Source: Palaemon carinicauda
Lineage: Eukaryota; Arthropoda; Malacostraca; Decapoda; Palaemonidae
Length of the DNA: 64,000 bases
Reading direction: 5' to 3'
Assembly: GCF_036898095.1 (NCBI RefSeq)
Contig: NC_090725.1
Span: forward strand, 317,745,826 to 317,809,825
Part shown: positions 21,267-32,534 of the stretch, in pieces
Position numbering within the stretch: position 1 is the stretch's first letter
Layout of the letters: every line of letters starts with the position of its first letter
Notes under the pieces: generated by a model
Databases searched by the model: none
What the model was told of the DNA's origin: nothing
Seen by the model: the letters and a program-made list of their open reading frames with translations, nothing else
Position numbers and translations under genes: made by a program

Positions 21267-22040
21267 GTGCTGCGTAGAACAGTGAGTTATTTGGAACTCT
21301 AACTCCATGGGTGTCTGTGTTGACCCTAGTGCGAAACAGTGATTTTGAGTGCCACCTTGTGACACTAAGGACTGTTCTTCTACAAAGGTGAAGTAACATA
21401 GATAGAAACACATGTGCCACATGTTTTAACATGAAGTGTATATAAGACTTTCTAGAAAGACTTTATAGTTCCTCTGGAACTTTAGTGTCTAATGGCAAGT
21501 GTTTCCTTCTCATATTCCACACCCACTTCTTCTGATATCTTTAGTCTATGTTTTTAATTGCATTTCATATTTTACATTTGTTTATTTCATGCTAATTCTG
21601 CTTTAATTAATAAAAGAGAATTTGGTTACCCTGTGCATCTTATTTCACCCTCTCTCTCATGAAATAAAACAGTTACAGAATTTTATTACCCTATTAATTG
21701 AATATTATGAACAATGTTATAATATTGTTTCTCTTGATGCAAACTCATCTAGACCAAGGTAACTTGTTCCAACACGAGTATACTTATTTTCTTCTATCTG
21801 GCCCTGGGACCAGCAGGTATCTCCGAGACTAGGTGAGTTCCTCTATCAAGTAACTTCAAGATGTTCCTTACATCCAAATAGGACTTCCCTGCCAGGGGGG
21901 CAGGAAGCAGTAACATGGTATATGCTTATCTGAAGTGACATATAACGGATATGTCACAGGTCTCTGTGGTCATCAGACCAAAGGAATATTGTTTAGAAGT
22001 CGAAAGGCACTACAAAAAGAGAAAAATCCACGATACATTA
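21267..22040 (+). other. 3' non-coding part of DIRS B
   Basis: Aligns inverted with 3926-4702 of A. No coding region supported. Confidence 0.6.
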
Positions 22041-22145
22041 ATTCTCTGGTACACTTCCCTCAGGGCAACATGATGAGCCCAAAAAACGGATTTTGAGCGA
22101 AGCGAAAAATCTATTTTTGGGTGAGATAGCCATGTCATCCTGATG
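22041..22145 (+). other. ICR of DIRS B
   Basis: At 22074-22095 the complement of the element's left end (GAGCCC) is joined by a run of A to the right end (CGGATTTTGAGC), the same circle-junction arrangement seen in A. Confidence 0.65.
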
Positions 22146-22628
22146 GACCCGCCCTTGTTCTCTATTCGGCCCTCGCAGGCCCCTCCCAATCTCATTGTAT
22201 CATGGAGGCTGGCATAAACGCCGGAAGGAATGAGGATGGCGCCCACTGGTGACGTCAACCAAGATGGCAGCCAACATGGCGACCAGATGTTGACGTCGCC
22301 GAGTACCGTAACAGTAACGGAGGAGGAGAACTTTGTAACGGCTCCTCATATAACTTGCTACACTTCCCCCTCGAAGCGTAAACGCTATGTGGGGTGTAGA
22401 TAGCTATGTGGCGTGTCAAGCATACGTCCCGTTTTTATACGATATACTAAAGGGAAACCTTATGGGCACTCACGCCAGAAGTTAGAATTCTGTGAAACCT
22501 TTAGTTTAGTTCTCTGGGAATATCTACTGTAGTCATATATACCCTTAGGAAGCTACTGAAGGAACCTTCCATCAGGACGACATGGCTATCTCACCCAAAA
22601 ATTGATTTTTCGCTTCGCTCAAAATCCG
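22087..22628 (+). repeat. 3' ITR of DIRS B
   Basis: 542 bp, starting CGGATTTTGAGCG and ending with its inverted copy at 22628. The interior is homologous, inverted, to the first ~380 bp of B's 5' ITR at 2417, sharing the B-specific bases near 22290-22305. Confidence 0.8.
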
Positions 22629-22632
22629 TTTT

Positions 22633-23261
22633 ATAATATGGTATCTAAATTTCATAAAGATAAAAGGAAAAGAGAAATAATTAAAGGAAAAATAGGGCTA
22701 TACAGTATAGAAGGAAGGCAGATGTGCATTGCTAATGTATAATATAATAGCTTCTATCAGTAAAAAAAAATAAGATACATTTTTAACATTGTGGTACTGA
22801 ACCTTGTTTCATGTACAGTATGCAAAAATTGCCTACAACATGGTTAGTGCCTCTAGGAAATTCGAAGAACTTTTGCGAGTCTGTAACTGCAAATTCCTGC
22901 TAGCTGATTAATACCCAAAATAGGATTTGTTTCCACCAGATGATCATTACTTCAAAAATATTAGTGTAAAAAATATAAAAAAAAATATAAAAATAAAATT
23001 CCCAGATTTTTCATGGTTGAAACAAACAACTTTCACATTTATTGATCCATCCTAAAGATTACAGATTAACCGACAATGATTCAACCAGAGACGAACATTA
23101 GAAATGCATATTCCCAGAAGACCTGGTTCTTTACAATACATTTGTGGGACAAATCTCCTTCCTTAAATATTTAGAGCATAAGCAAGGCTTTCCTCTAATT
23201 CTCTACATCATAAAAGACCCGAAAGTTAGTCTTAACACCATTCAGATAAAATACTGACATT
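22633..23261. other. AT-rich intergenic stretch, nothing recognised
   Basis: No ORF, terminus or repeat unit noted apart from short A/T runs near 22975. Confidence 0.55.
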
Positions 23262-23990
23262 ATTATTATTATTATTACTTTCTAGGCAACAACCCTAGTT
23301 GGAAAAGCAGGATGCTATAAGCCCAGGGGCTTCAACAGGGAAAATAGCCCAGTGAGGAAAGGAAACAAGAAAAATTAGACATTTCAGGAACAGTAACATT
23401 AAATTGAATATTTCATATCATAAACTATAAAAACTTTAACAAAACAAGAGGAAGAGAAATTAGATATAAGTGTGCCTGAGTGTACCCTCAAGCAAGAGAA
23501 CTTTAACCCAAGATAGTGGAAGACCATGGTACAATACAGAGGCTATGGCACTACCCAAGACTAAAGTACAATAGTTTGATTTTGAAGTGTCCTCCTAGAA
23601 GAGCTGCTTACCATAGCTAGAGTCTCTTCTACCCTTACCAAGAGGAAAGTGGCCACTGAACAATCAAGTGCAATAGTTAACCCATTGGGAGAAGATTTGT
23701 TTGGTAATCTCAGTGTTGTCAGGTGTATGAGGACAGAAGAGAATATGTAAAGAATAGGCCAGACTATTCAGTGTATGTGTAGGCAAAGGGGAAAGTGAAC
23801 CGTAACCAGAGAGAAGGATCCAATATACAGTAGTACTGTCTGGCAAGTCAAAGGACCCCCAAACTCTCTGGCGGTAGTACCTCAATGGGTGGCTGGTGCC
23901 CTGGCCAACCTGACATTGAATTAGTTCAACAAAACTAGTCTTCAAAATGGCCTCGATAAAATTGTTGAGGACCATTTAAAGTGGCAATGA
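23262..23990 (+). repeat. Dispersed repeat after ATT run, copy 1 (longest)
   Basis: Starts with a short ATT run, then CCCTAGTTGGAAAAGCAGG and a core with GCCCAGTGAGGAAAGGAAA. The core recurs at 48583-48735 and 59674-59770 in this window, and the 'accctcaa...aacccaaga.agtggaagacca' part recurs at 48665. The segment continues for about 700 bp with no coding capacity. It is probably a non-autonomous retroposon (SINE-like) or a fragment of a larger element. The class is unresolved and the right edge is approximate. Confidence 0.6.
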
Positions 23991-24388
23991 AAACCCTATC
24001 GTTACCTCCTTCCAAGACACGCAAAGGGTCTACATCATAATTTGTCTTCTCTATCTAAACCTTTTGACTTAATACTTCTCTAATCATAAACTAATTTATG
24101 ATCTCTAATTCTCTACCACGTAGGGATGGGTCTTCTATCTCTTCTAGTGCCTTGGGAAAACTAATCTCTTGGAACTCACCATGATCTCATCCACATTTGG
24201 CATTCTTACGTCTTGCAGTTTCATTTCAAATCCTATTCTGCCATTTAGCTCCAGATATTCTTCTAGGAACTTCACAAATTTAGTGTTAATTTCATTATCA
24301 CACTAGTAGTCATGGCACTATAAGAGATCTCACTAAATTGAAAGCATGATTTTTATATTTGACTTGAGATTTTATTTCTAAACTTTAC
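23991..24388. other. Intergenic stretch, nothing recognised
   Basis: AT-rich, no supported ORF or repeat. Confidence 0.5.
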
Positions 24389-24402
24389 TTAACCCACGAA
24401 GG
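24389..24402 (+). repeat. Left TTAA and terminal repeat of piggyBac element
   Basis: TTAA target copy at 24389-24392 followed by CCCACGAAGG. The inverted copy CCTTCGTGGG plus TTAA is at 26924-26937. Confidence 0.85.
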
Positions 24403-26933
24403 ACGACGGGTGGCGCAGCCAAAGGACGACGACGGTTTATTGATATTTATAGAAAAAAAAAATCTGTAAATAATATATTTTTCACTTTAATATATAAGTA
24501 TTTGGTATTGAAACCGCAAGAAGATGAGCTTTTTGAATAGGGCATTTATTGTTTAATATATATTTAATTACTTAGGATATAAAAAAAAATATCTTTAGAA
24601 ATCACAGTTGCAAAAAAAGGAAAGTCACTTTGAAGCTGGATTATTACAAAACTTATAATTCCTATTTGTTATAACAGTGCTAATTTTGTAAAGAATGTAA
24701 TTTTGAAAAAGTCCTAAAAAAAAAAATATTCTATTCAGTGATAGCGTGGAAAAAAAATATATATATATATCAACATATCAAGAGATACTTTTTCACAATT
24801 TGGTAACGCGATTTAAAAAAATATTACAACATTCATAATTATCAAATGAATTCACAAAAGTAGCCGCAATCATTGACTTGAATTTACTGACAGTTTTTGT
24901 GGTCATCATTGTCCTCATGTTTCCTCTTAGGACGACCTTTCACCATGAAGTAATGTTGCAGCTTTGGCCAGCATTGCTCATGAATGCCAGCATTGCATCC
25001 AGGACACCAGTGCTTCGAGCGCTTGGGACAAACTGCACATAATCTTTGCTTGCAACCATCTAACCTAGCATATACATGGCTTGAACCAGGTGAACTGACA
25101 GGAATAGGATTACGACCTGGTGAATTAGAAAGTCAGCTACCTGGCGACTGTGGAATGAGAGGGTAAGATGCAGCACCCGGGATCGACAGACATTCAATAA
25201 TGTCACAAAGAAAATCATCTCTCTTGAATGGCCTATCAGTATTTTGCTGATAGATAATATAAGCATTTACAACTGATCCATCTATAAGATTACTATAAAT
25301 TTTGTTCCAGTATCTCCTGGTTGACCTTTGTGCAGCATAATGATGAAGTTTTTTGTCTGAAAGGTCAACACCTCCCATACCAACATTATAGTCATTTATG
25401 ACTTTAGGCTTGATTTGTCTTGTCTGCAATGTGACATTTTCAGCATGAGCATATGTTGTCAAAAGGTAAACTGGCTTGCAAGTTGCTTTCTCTTTGAAAC
25501 CACAGGTAACCAACTTTCCTTTTCTTACATAGACAGTGTCACCTGTGCTGAGCTGCTTGACCAAAATTTGAGGCAAAAATCTAGAATTAATCTTTATTGT
25601 TCCTGTGAGTGATGTCTTTTGTGTTAGTAAGGCTTCAGCTAGAGCAATCTTTGTATAAAAGTTGTCAGTAATCAGGTGATAACCTTTATTCAGAACCTTG
25701 CTTTTCTCCATTATATTCATTACTACTGTATGAGTAAAGCCTTGCTGACTTCCAGTAGCATAAAAATCACGCCCTGAATATAAATCTATACGATAAACAT
25801 ATCCAGTGGAAGCTTGGCAAAGTTCAAACTTTTTGATCCCATACCTTGTGCCATTTATTGGGCATATATTGTATAAATGCACACCTATTACGCATACCAA
25901 TCATACTTTCATCAAGGGAGATAGTCTGCTGAAGATTGTAATGATCCTTGAATAACTTATTGCTCGAATCTAAGAGGGCATACTCGAAACCATGGGTCAT
26001 ACTGTGGGTCACCTCTGGGCTTATTCAAGGTATTATTATTCAAATGAAGAAATCGACTAATTAGAAGAAATTCATCTCGTGGCATGATTTCTCCAAAAAA
26101 ACGAATTCTAGTTGAACGAAACGTACTCCAAAAATCTTTTATATCCTGCACTTTTATCAATCCCATGAGCAAACTAAGAGCTAAAAACTTTTTCATTCTT
26201 TCATGAGTTACTGGTTTCCAGACTCTATTTGCTTCTAGATGTTCTCTAATCCACTCTTCCTTACTAGCTAAAAATCTGCTGGCATATATGTTTGTCTCAC
26301 GAACAAGAATATCTATAATATAATCAGTTATAAATAAAGAAAAGTATTCAATAGGCTGTGAATTACGGTTAGGAATCCCTAAAGGACCTACATTTCTTTG
26401 GGTAAAAACCAAATCACTCCCAGTCAATACCTTCAGGCGGATAAACACGTGCCCAGGATGAGGCAACAGGTTCAATGTCAAGATCGTCGTAATAAACATC
26501 GCTATCAGTCATATAATCATCACTATCATGCTCACTATGGCTGTTCAAATCATCAGCACTTGTCTCTGAATCATAAAGATAGTCAATATTAGCCATTATA
26601 AAACAAATTAACTCTTAATTTTGCATACAAAGTTATCTTTTATCGTGCCAACAGATAACAAAATCTCGATCGATATGCCAAACGGCACCTACCCCCACCG
26701 CCAACGGCGCATGCTTAGTACACTCCTATAACCTCAAAGTTTAAGATTTCTGGCAACTTTGCTTTGTAAACGATCATTGATTGGTTAAAGTAGCCTGTGA
26801 CGTCAATAGAAGGCGGAGCTAAAGTCATATGTATGAGGGAGAAAGGATAAAAAAAAATGCATCCACAATACAGACGGTCACTAGTTGATAGCAATTAATG
26901 CATCCATTATATAGACGGGTCACCCTTCGTGGG
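24393..26933 (-). mobile_element. piggyBac DNA transposon (2.54 kb)
   Basis: Bounded on both sides by TTAA, the obligate piggyBac target. It has a perfect 10-bp terminal inverted repeat starting CCC and a transposase-like region on the minus strand. Subterminal motifs (GACGGGT/ACCCGTC) also recur near both ends. Both ends look intact, so the copy could in principle be moved by a transposase supplied elsewhere, while its own ORF is broken. Confidence 0.9.
24884..26596 (-). pseudogene. piggyBac transposase, frameshifted
   Basis: Would excise and insert the element at TTAA. Starts MANIDYLYDSETSADD (acidic N-terminus, typical of the family) at 26596. Frame changes occur near 26420, near 25970 and near 25845. 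The DDE-type core keeps its three Asp: LDESMIGMRNR (GAT, plus 25911-25913), ITDNFYTK (GAC, plus 25664-25666) and GGVDLSD (GAC, plus 25364-25366). A TGA follows the block ending PQSPGS, near 25133. The same frame continues to a stop at 24884-24886 and contains a Cys/His finger (CKQRLCAVC, HWCPGC, HEQC) like the C-terminal cysteine-rich domain that binds the ends in piggyBac proteins. At least three frameshifts and one stop make it inactive. Confidence 0.88.
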
Positions 26934-26937
26934 TTAA
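26924..26937 (-). repeat. Right terminal repeat and TTAA of piggyBac element
   Basis: CCTTCGTGGG immediately before TTAA (26934-26937), the inverted partner of 24389-24402. Confidence 0.85.
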
Positions 26938-28377
26938 CCACGGCAATGTGATCTGCATTTTTTCTTTTTATTTACTTAATTCTAGACCCTATATTAAAAA
27001 TCAATCCCTAAATGTTCAAAGGATTTTACCTCTCGCCACTTCTTCAAATATCTCATCTTCCATTCCCATTCTGTCTTCCTTCTATTTATCTAAAGGCCAC
27101 CCTCCTGTGATATTTCAAGACTTTAGGTAAACATTCACTGAAAATTTGCTCTTCTGCTAATAAGTGCATTCTAGAAGAATTACAAAATTCTTGAGGATAA
27201 ACATGGGTGACAATACATTTCCATGGAGTACTTTGCTGTTCACTGTAAACTCATTTACTATGCCCATGAACAGACTTATTCCAAAAATCAGTACTGCAAC
27301 CATTACTTAAGCATAGTTTAGAGGGACTGCACATAATGCAACTAACTTAGGGTATTTTCATGAAATTAGGTGAACATTTAACATGAGAATAAGCACTAAA
27401 AAAGTTAACCACAATCATTCAACACCTTTCTTCAACTATCAGATAAAAGTGTGTTTTCTCTAAAAAGAACCTGGTTAAAACTAGAACTTGAGAAAAATCT
27501 TAAACTGGTCTCTTCCAAAACTTTTGGAAACTTAAAACTAAATAGCCTGGAAAAGGAACTATAACAACTTCTAGTTTTTTTTTTATAACACAGCTACTTC
27601 TTGAGAACAAAGTCTTTTCAAGATTTTCAAGGTACAAAGGAAAGTATGGTACATTATTTCGATAAATGGAAAACAGGATTTGGATCAGAGGGGAAGTGGT
27701 CTCCTACCCTTAACATTATCACCAAGGGTTCGGTGAATGGCAGATCCAAATTTTTGGATATAATGAACTATTTTGGTGGAACACAATTCGAAACTTTGTG
27801 CATAATGATCTACTGATAGCCTACTTTTGTGATCTGTCAGTTGCTGGATTTTCAACTGTCTTAACTTTAGGATGTTATAGATTATCTCAGAAGACAATGT
27901 TTTGTCAGAAAAATAGTTCTAAAACCAACCAGCCAAGGAACAATATCACTGATCTTGGAGAATACTGATGAGGTACAAGGCCCAAGAGATACCTGTAACA
28001 AGGGCTTGCAAAATCAAAGCACCTGATAAACAAAAATCTAGAAGACATAAGTAACAAGTATGCAACACCAATACAGCTGCAATTACAGGAACAGATGAAA
28101 ATTAGATACAGGACATCAGACAGCCAACTTGCGCAGCTTTCAATTACATCAACAGGTATTGAGTAATTCAATTAAACAAATACAAGTAGACAATCTGTAC
28201 CATCGCACATGGCAATACAAGACAAGTAATGTCAGTACCCGTAATATTATCCACAGCAGGACTGGACCCTAACTTCAGTAAATTAAATTTTAAAGTGGAT
28301 TGAAAAATAAGACTTCCATTGAACTGGGGAAGCTGTCCTTACTATTGGCACATAATTTATCGCAAACATCGGAAAAA
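26938..28377. other. AT-rich intergenic stretch, nothing recognised
   Basis: Only short chance ORFs. No element terminus, repeat unit or RNA gene was recognised. Confidence 0.55.
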
Positions 28378-28625
28378 GAAAAAAAAATTATATTTGGTCA
28401 TGCTCTTCGCACTCCCCAAGAGCAATTAGTTCACAAAACGTTCAGCTGGGCTCCACAAGGGACTAGAAGAGTTGGAAAACCCAGCCTTACACGAATGAGG
28501 ACTATGAAGCACAAAGTACAATGATGAATGAAGAAGTATTGAATTAAAAGCTAAAGATAGATATGACTGGCAAAATCTTACCAAGGCCCTTTGCATCAAT
28601 AGGCAGATGATGATGATTACAGTTT
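28378..28625 (+). pseudogene. LINE reverse transcriptase 3' tail relic
   Basis: The plus strand encodes GHALRTPQEQLVHKTFSW and, after a frame change near 28545, AKDRYDWQNLTKALC. These match the order of the conserved C-terminal end of non-LTR retrotransposon ORF2 (GH.LRM...W.P.G.R..G.P...W / AKDR..W..L..ALC). The match ends in a short ATG-rich tail (ATGATGATG at about 28608), as many RTE-like LINEs do. Only the last ~80 codons remain: a 5'-truncated, frameshifted relic. The clade is a guess. Confidence 0.6.
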
Positions 28626-29351
28626 TGAAAGATTAAATCTTGAAGGATCTAAGAAAGGCTGTCTGCATTGACACCCTTGGCATCAAGTGAAAAACAGAAA
28701 AGCAAAAAGCTCCTTCAATGTTCCATACTTTCAAATCACAAATTATTGTACCTCAAGAGTTCATTCAAGCACTAGTCCCTGCTCTTGTAGCATACACCAG
28801 TCTTGAATCTAGATCCCAATAACTACCAAGGTACCCAATAATGATTGCTGTCAAAGATTGAGCTTTTTAAGGGGGATACAACTTATATTTCATCATGTTT
28901 CTCATGTTCTTTTAACCAGGTCACTATAGTTATCCAATCACAATTCTGCAACTTTTCTCAACATTGAGAAGATTGCAGTTTAAGCTCACCTTTGAAGGAT
29001 GCCATTCTACAAATTAATTTTCTTTTCATTAGAAAACTATCAAAATTGGAAGAACAGAACTTGACCTTTGAATCGTCACCTATAATTAGCTGCAAACGTA
29101 TAAGGAACTGTAACATATTTTGTTAGCCTTTGTCGTGGGCCATCCCCGAACTTTCTCGACATTGTTACATTTAGTGTAGAGACCATTATAAAAGTAAAAT
29201 TTGTCCTTTTCTTTTCAATGTCATTACATTAAATCTTACTATTTCCAAGGAGGAAAACTGGAAGGGGGCAGATCTCCCACACCTATCTAACATAAAAAAT
29301 TTTCTACCAGGAAATTAAGTGTCTCATACTGAGCATCTTTTTTTCTTGATA
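28626..29351. other. Intergenic stretch, nothing recognised
   Basis: No feature supported. Confidence 0.5.
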
Positions 29352-29355
29352 TTAA

Positions 29356-32300
29356 CCCTGGATAGGTACGCTCCTCGGACACCCCTTTAAGGGTATACTC
29401 GGACGCGAACGACCCCGACGCCAAAAAAAATTCTTGAAAAATCAGTTTTTGCAGTAACCTCCTTTTTTCTTTTGCCAAAAAAAACTTCAATGAATGCTTA
29501 AAACAACTGTATAGATAAATACTACTCATCTGCAGAAAAACTATTTATTATAAATATTTTAAAAAATTAAGTAGAAAAAAAAAAAGACGACATAAAAATT
29601 CATAAAAAAAAAGTTTATACATATATACACAAATCCTTTTAGGAATTGATTCTTGAATGTTTAGGACACATCTTGATGTATTTTGGATGAAGTCAGACCC
29701 ATGGAGGTGAAGATCTGAAATGAGAAAAAAAGGGTAACTTTTTTTGGCCAAAAAAATTTGTCCAAATTTCATGAATTTTTTTGGGTACCCAAATGAAATA
29801 GGAAGTGGCTAATTTTTTTAGGGAATAAACATATGTTATCCTAAAATGGAAATATGTAAAAAAATCTTCATTATTTTGTAAATTACATTTATATCAGGGG
29901 CCATATCTAAAGGTAATTTTTTGAGTACTTAGAAATTCCGTAAAAAAATACATATATTTAATATATAATATGATATTTATGCAGGTAAAAATATACCAAA
30001 ATATCACAAATTCTATAGGGAACAAGAATATATATAGATAGGGCAGCTTACGCTTCGGATATGTCCACAAAATGGCCGCCAACCACACTGACTCAGACTC
30101 CCTAATCTGCCACTTGAAATGTAGGAAGGGTATGTCAATTTCAAGGTGTTATTTACTAATCTAATTATTATTGGATATGCATAAAAATTGTATGGTGGGT
30201 TGCTGGATAATTGTTGATTATTTTACGACTATAAAATTAAAATTCTGACCCAAAAAAAAATTTTTGAAGGGAAATAAAATCGAAAAAAAAAATGTAAAAC
30301 AATATTTTAGCTAAAAAAATTTGATGATATTCAATCAAAAAAAAAGTAAACAAAATTTTCCGACAAATAAACATCTAGAGGAATCATTACTCTGTGATTG
30401 TTCCTTAGTACGTAGTAATTTTGAAAGAATTGGGAAAAAACGAAAAAATGGCAATCACCGGAAAATCGAACACATACCTATATATACGCCATATCTGGCT
30501 AAAAAAAAGATAGGCATGGGTAGCCAGATCATCTAGAAACACTTTCCAACACTATAAAAATATAAGTTTTGCGACACTACTTGCCAATTCCTTACGGTAA
30601 CATGACTAAGCAAAAAAATGCAAAACAAATAAAAAGGGGCACTCGCGGAAAAATGGCTAACATTCTAATATACGGCATTTCAGAAAAAAAAAAATTCAGC
30701 CACGTGCTAGGCAAACCATCAAGGCACATTTTCCGACAAATAAACATCTAAATGAATAATTACTCTGTGATAGTTCCTTAGTACGTAGTAATTTTGAAAG
30801 AAATGGGAAAAAACGTAAAAATGGCAATCACCGGAAAATCGAACACATACCTATATATACGCCATATCTGGCTAAAAAAAGAAGATAGGCATGGGTAGCC
30901 AGATCATCTAGAAACACTTTCCAACACTATAAAATTATAAGTTTTGCGACACTACTTGCCAATTCCTTACGGTAACATGACTAAGCAAAAAAATGCAAAA
31001 CAAATAAAAGGGGCACTCGTGGAAAAATGGCCATTCTAATATACGGCATTTCAGAAAAAAAAAATTTCAGCCACGTGCTAGGCAAACCATCAAGGCATAT
31101 TTTCCGACAAATAAACATATAAATGAAATATTACTCTGTGATAGTTCCTTAGTACGTAGTAATTTTGAAAGAAATGGGAAAAAACGAAAAAATGGCAATC
31201 ACAGGAAAATCGAACACATACTTATATATACGCCATATCTGGCTAAAAAAAAAATAGGCATGGGTAGCCAGATCATCTAGAAACACTTTCCAACACTATA
31301 AAAATATAAGTTTTGCGACACTACTTGCCAATTCCTTACGGTAACATGACTAAGCAAAAAAATGCAAAACAAATAAGGGGCACTCGCGGTAAAATGCCCA
31401 ACATTCTAATATACGGCATCTCAGATAAAAAAAAAAGACATGCACGTGTTAGCCCAACCATCAAGGCACACTTTCTAACACATAAACATGAAAAAAAAAT
31501 CAATAATATACGGCAATTCCTTACTACGTAGTAAATTTTTACAAATATTGAAAAAAAACAGAAATTGGCAACCGCAGTTAAATACCCAATATACCAATAA
31601 CTACGTCGTATCTGACAAAAACAAAATCACGCATGGGTAGCCAGATCATCTAGACACACTTTCCAACACTAAAAAAGCAAAAGTTTTACGACACTATTTC
31701 GCAATATCTTACGGAAAAATGACTTGGCAAAAAAATGAAAAAAAATGAAAAAGGGACACTCGCGGTAAAATGCCCGACATTCTAATATACGACATCTCAG
31801 ATAAAAAAAAAGACATGCACGTGTTAGCCCAACCATCAAGGCACACTTTCTAACACATAAACATGAAAAAAAAATGAATAATATACGGCAATTCCTTACT
31901 ACGTAGTAATTTTTACAAATATTGAAAAAAAAACAGAAATTGGTAACCGCAGTTAAATACCCAATATACCAATAACTACGTCGTATCTGACAAAAACAAA
32001 GTCATGCATGGGTAGCCAGATCATCTAGACACACTTTCCAACACTAAACAAGCAAAAGTTTTACGACACTATTTGGCAATATCTTACGGAAAAATGACTT
32101 GGCAAAAAAATGAAAAAAAATGAAAAAGGGGCACTCGCGGTAAAATGGTCCTCGTGGTGATGAAAGATATTTTAACTAAAAAAAAAAACATGCACATGGT
32201 AGCCAAACAATCCACCAAGACTTTCCACAACTGATAACCTATACAAGTTGCACCATTCTACGACAATTTCATAATACGTAATAACTTTGATAATTATGCA

Positions 32301-32530
32301 AACTACCCTAGAAGGGTAAACTCGGACGCGAACGACCCCGACGCGTCTCAGAAATCGGGGAAGGATTACAGCTACAGCAATGCACATCTGGACACTACTA
32401 GAGCGTGTAGGGGAGACACCTCCTGCAGGTCGATCACCCACAAATTCAGTCACGGGGGTGAGTCACGTGAGAAAAACCTGTTTTTTTTTGACGCTCGGGG
32501 TCGCAAACGACCCACCGTACCTATCCAGGG
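29356..32530. mobile_element. Non-autonomous TTAA (piggyBac-like) element, 3.2 kb
   Basis: Flanked by TTAA at 29352-29355 and 32531-32534, with a perfect 15-bp terminal inverted repeat CCCTGGATAGGTACG. A subterminal motif GACGCGAACGACCCCGACGC occurs near the left end (29402) and again inside the right end (about 32326), with an inverted relative (GGTCGCAAACGACCC) at the right tip. No transposase ORF is present. The middle is filled with a 372-bp tandem repeat. TTAA target and CCC tips point to piggyBac-type mobilisation, but the TIR differs from that of the element at 24393, so a different transposase is implied. Confidence 0.8.
30347..32210 (+). repeat. 372-bp tandem repeat array, about five units
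   Basis: Equivalent positions (…ACAAATAAACAT or ACACATAAACAT) fall at 30361, 30734, 31105, about 31476 and about 31852, giving periods of 371-376 bp. Units share TACTACGTAGTAA-like palindromes, GGGTAGCCAGATCATCTAGA and GGGGCACTCGCGG. The first three units are closest to each other and the last two form a second subtype. No coding capacity is apparent. The array is wholly inside the TTAA element. Confidence 0.85.
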
Positions 32531-32534
32531 TTAA

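Larger units (their letters stand above)
2417..22632 (+). mobile_element. DIRS retrotransposon B (interrupted by element A)
   Basis: Element B reads on the plus strand: 5' ITR 2417-3336, then (after the inserted element A) leader from about 12056, gag 16414-18351, RT/RNase H 18320-19708, YR to 21266, ICR and 3' ITR ending at 22628. DIRS elements replicate through a circular DNA inserted by a tyrosine recombinase and make no target duplication. Here the flanks left (ending ...ATAGTA at 2416) and right (starting ATAATATGG at 22633) show no duplication and share only a run of T, as expected. Joining 3336 to about 12056 restores the same ITR/leader sequence that element A carries uninterrupted at 11139-11150. 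Without A, B is about 11.5 kb, inflated by internal duplications. All coding regions are broken. Confidence 0.85.

Noticed and set aside
3337..22632. Giant palindrome or assembly fold-back
   Set aside because: Arms are diverged along their whole length, have different lesions, and the junctions are explained by insertion of A into B.
30347..32210. CRISPR-like array
   Set aside because: Units are 372 bp with no short repeat/spacer alternation, and the genome is eukaryotic.
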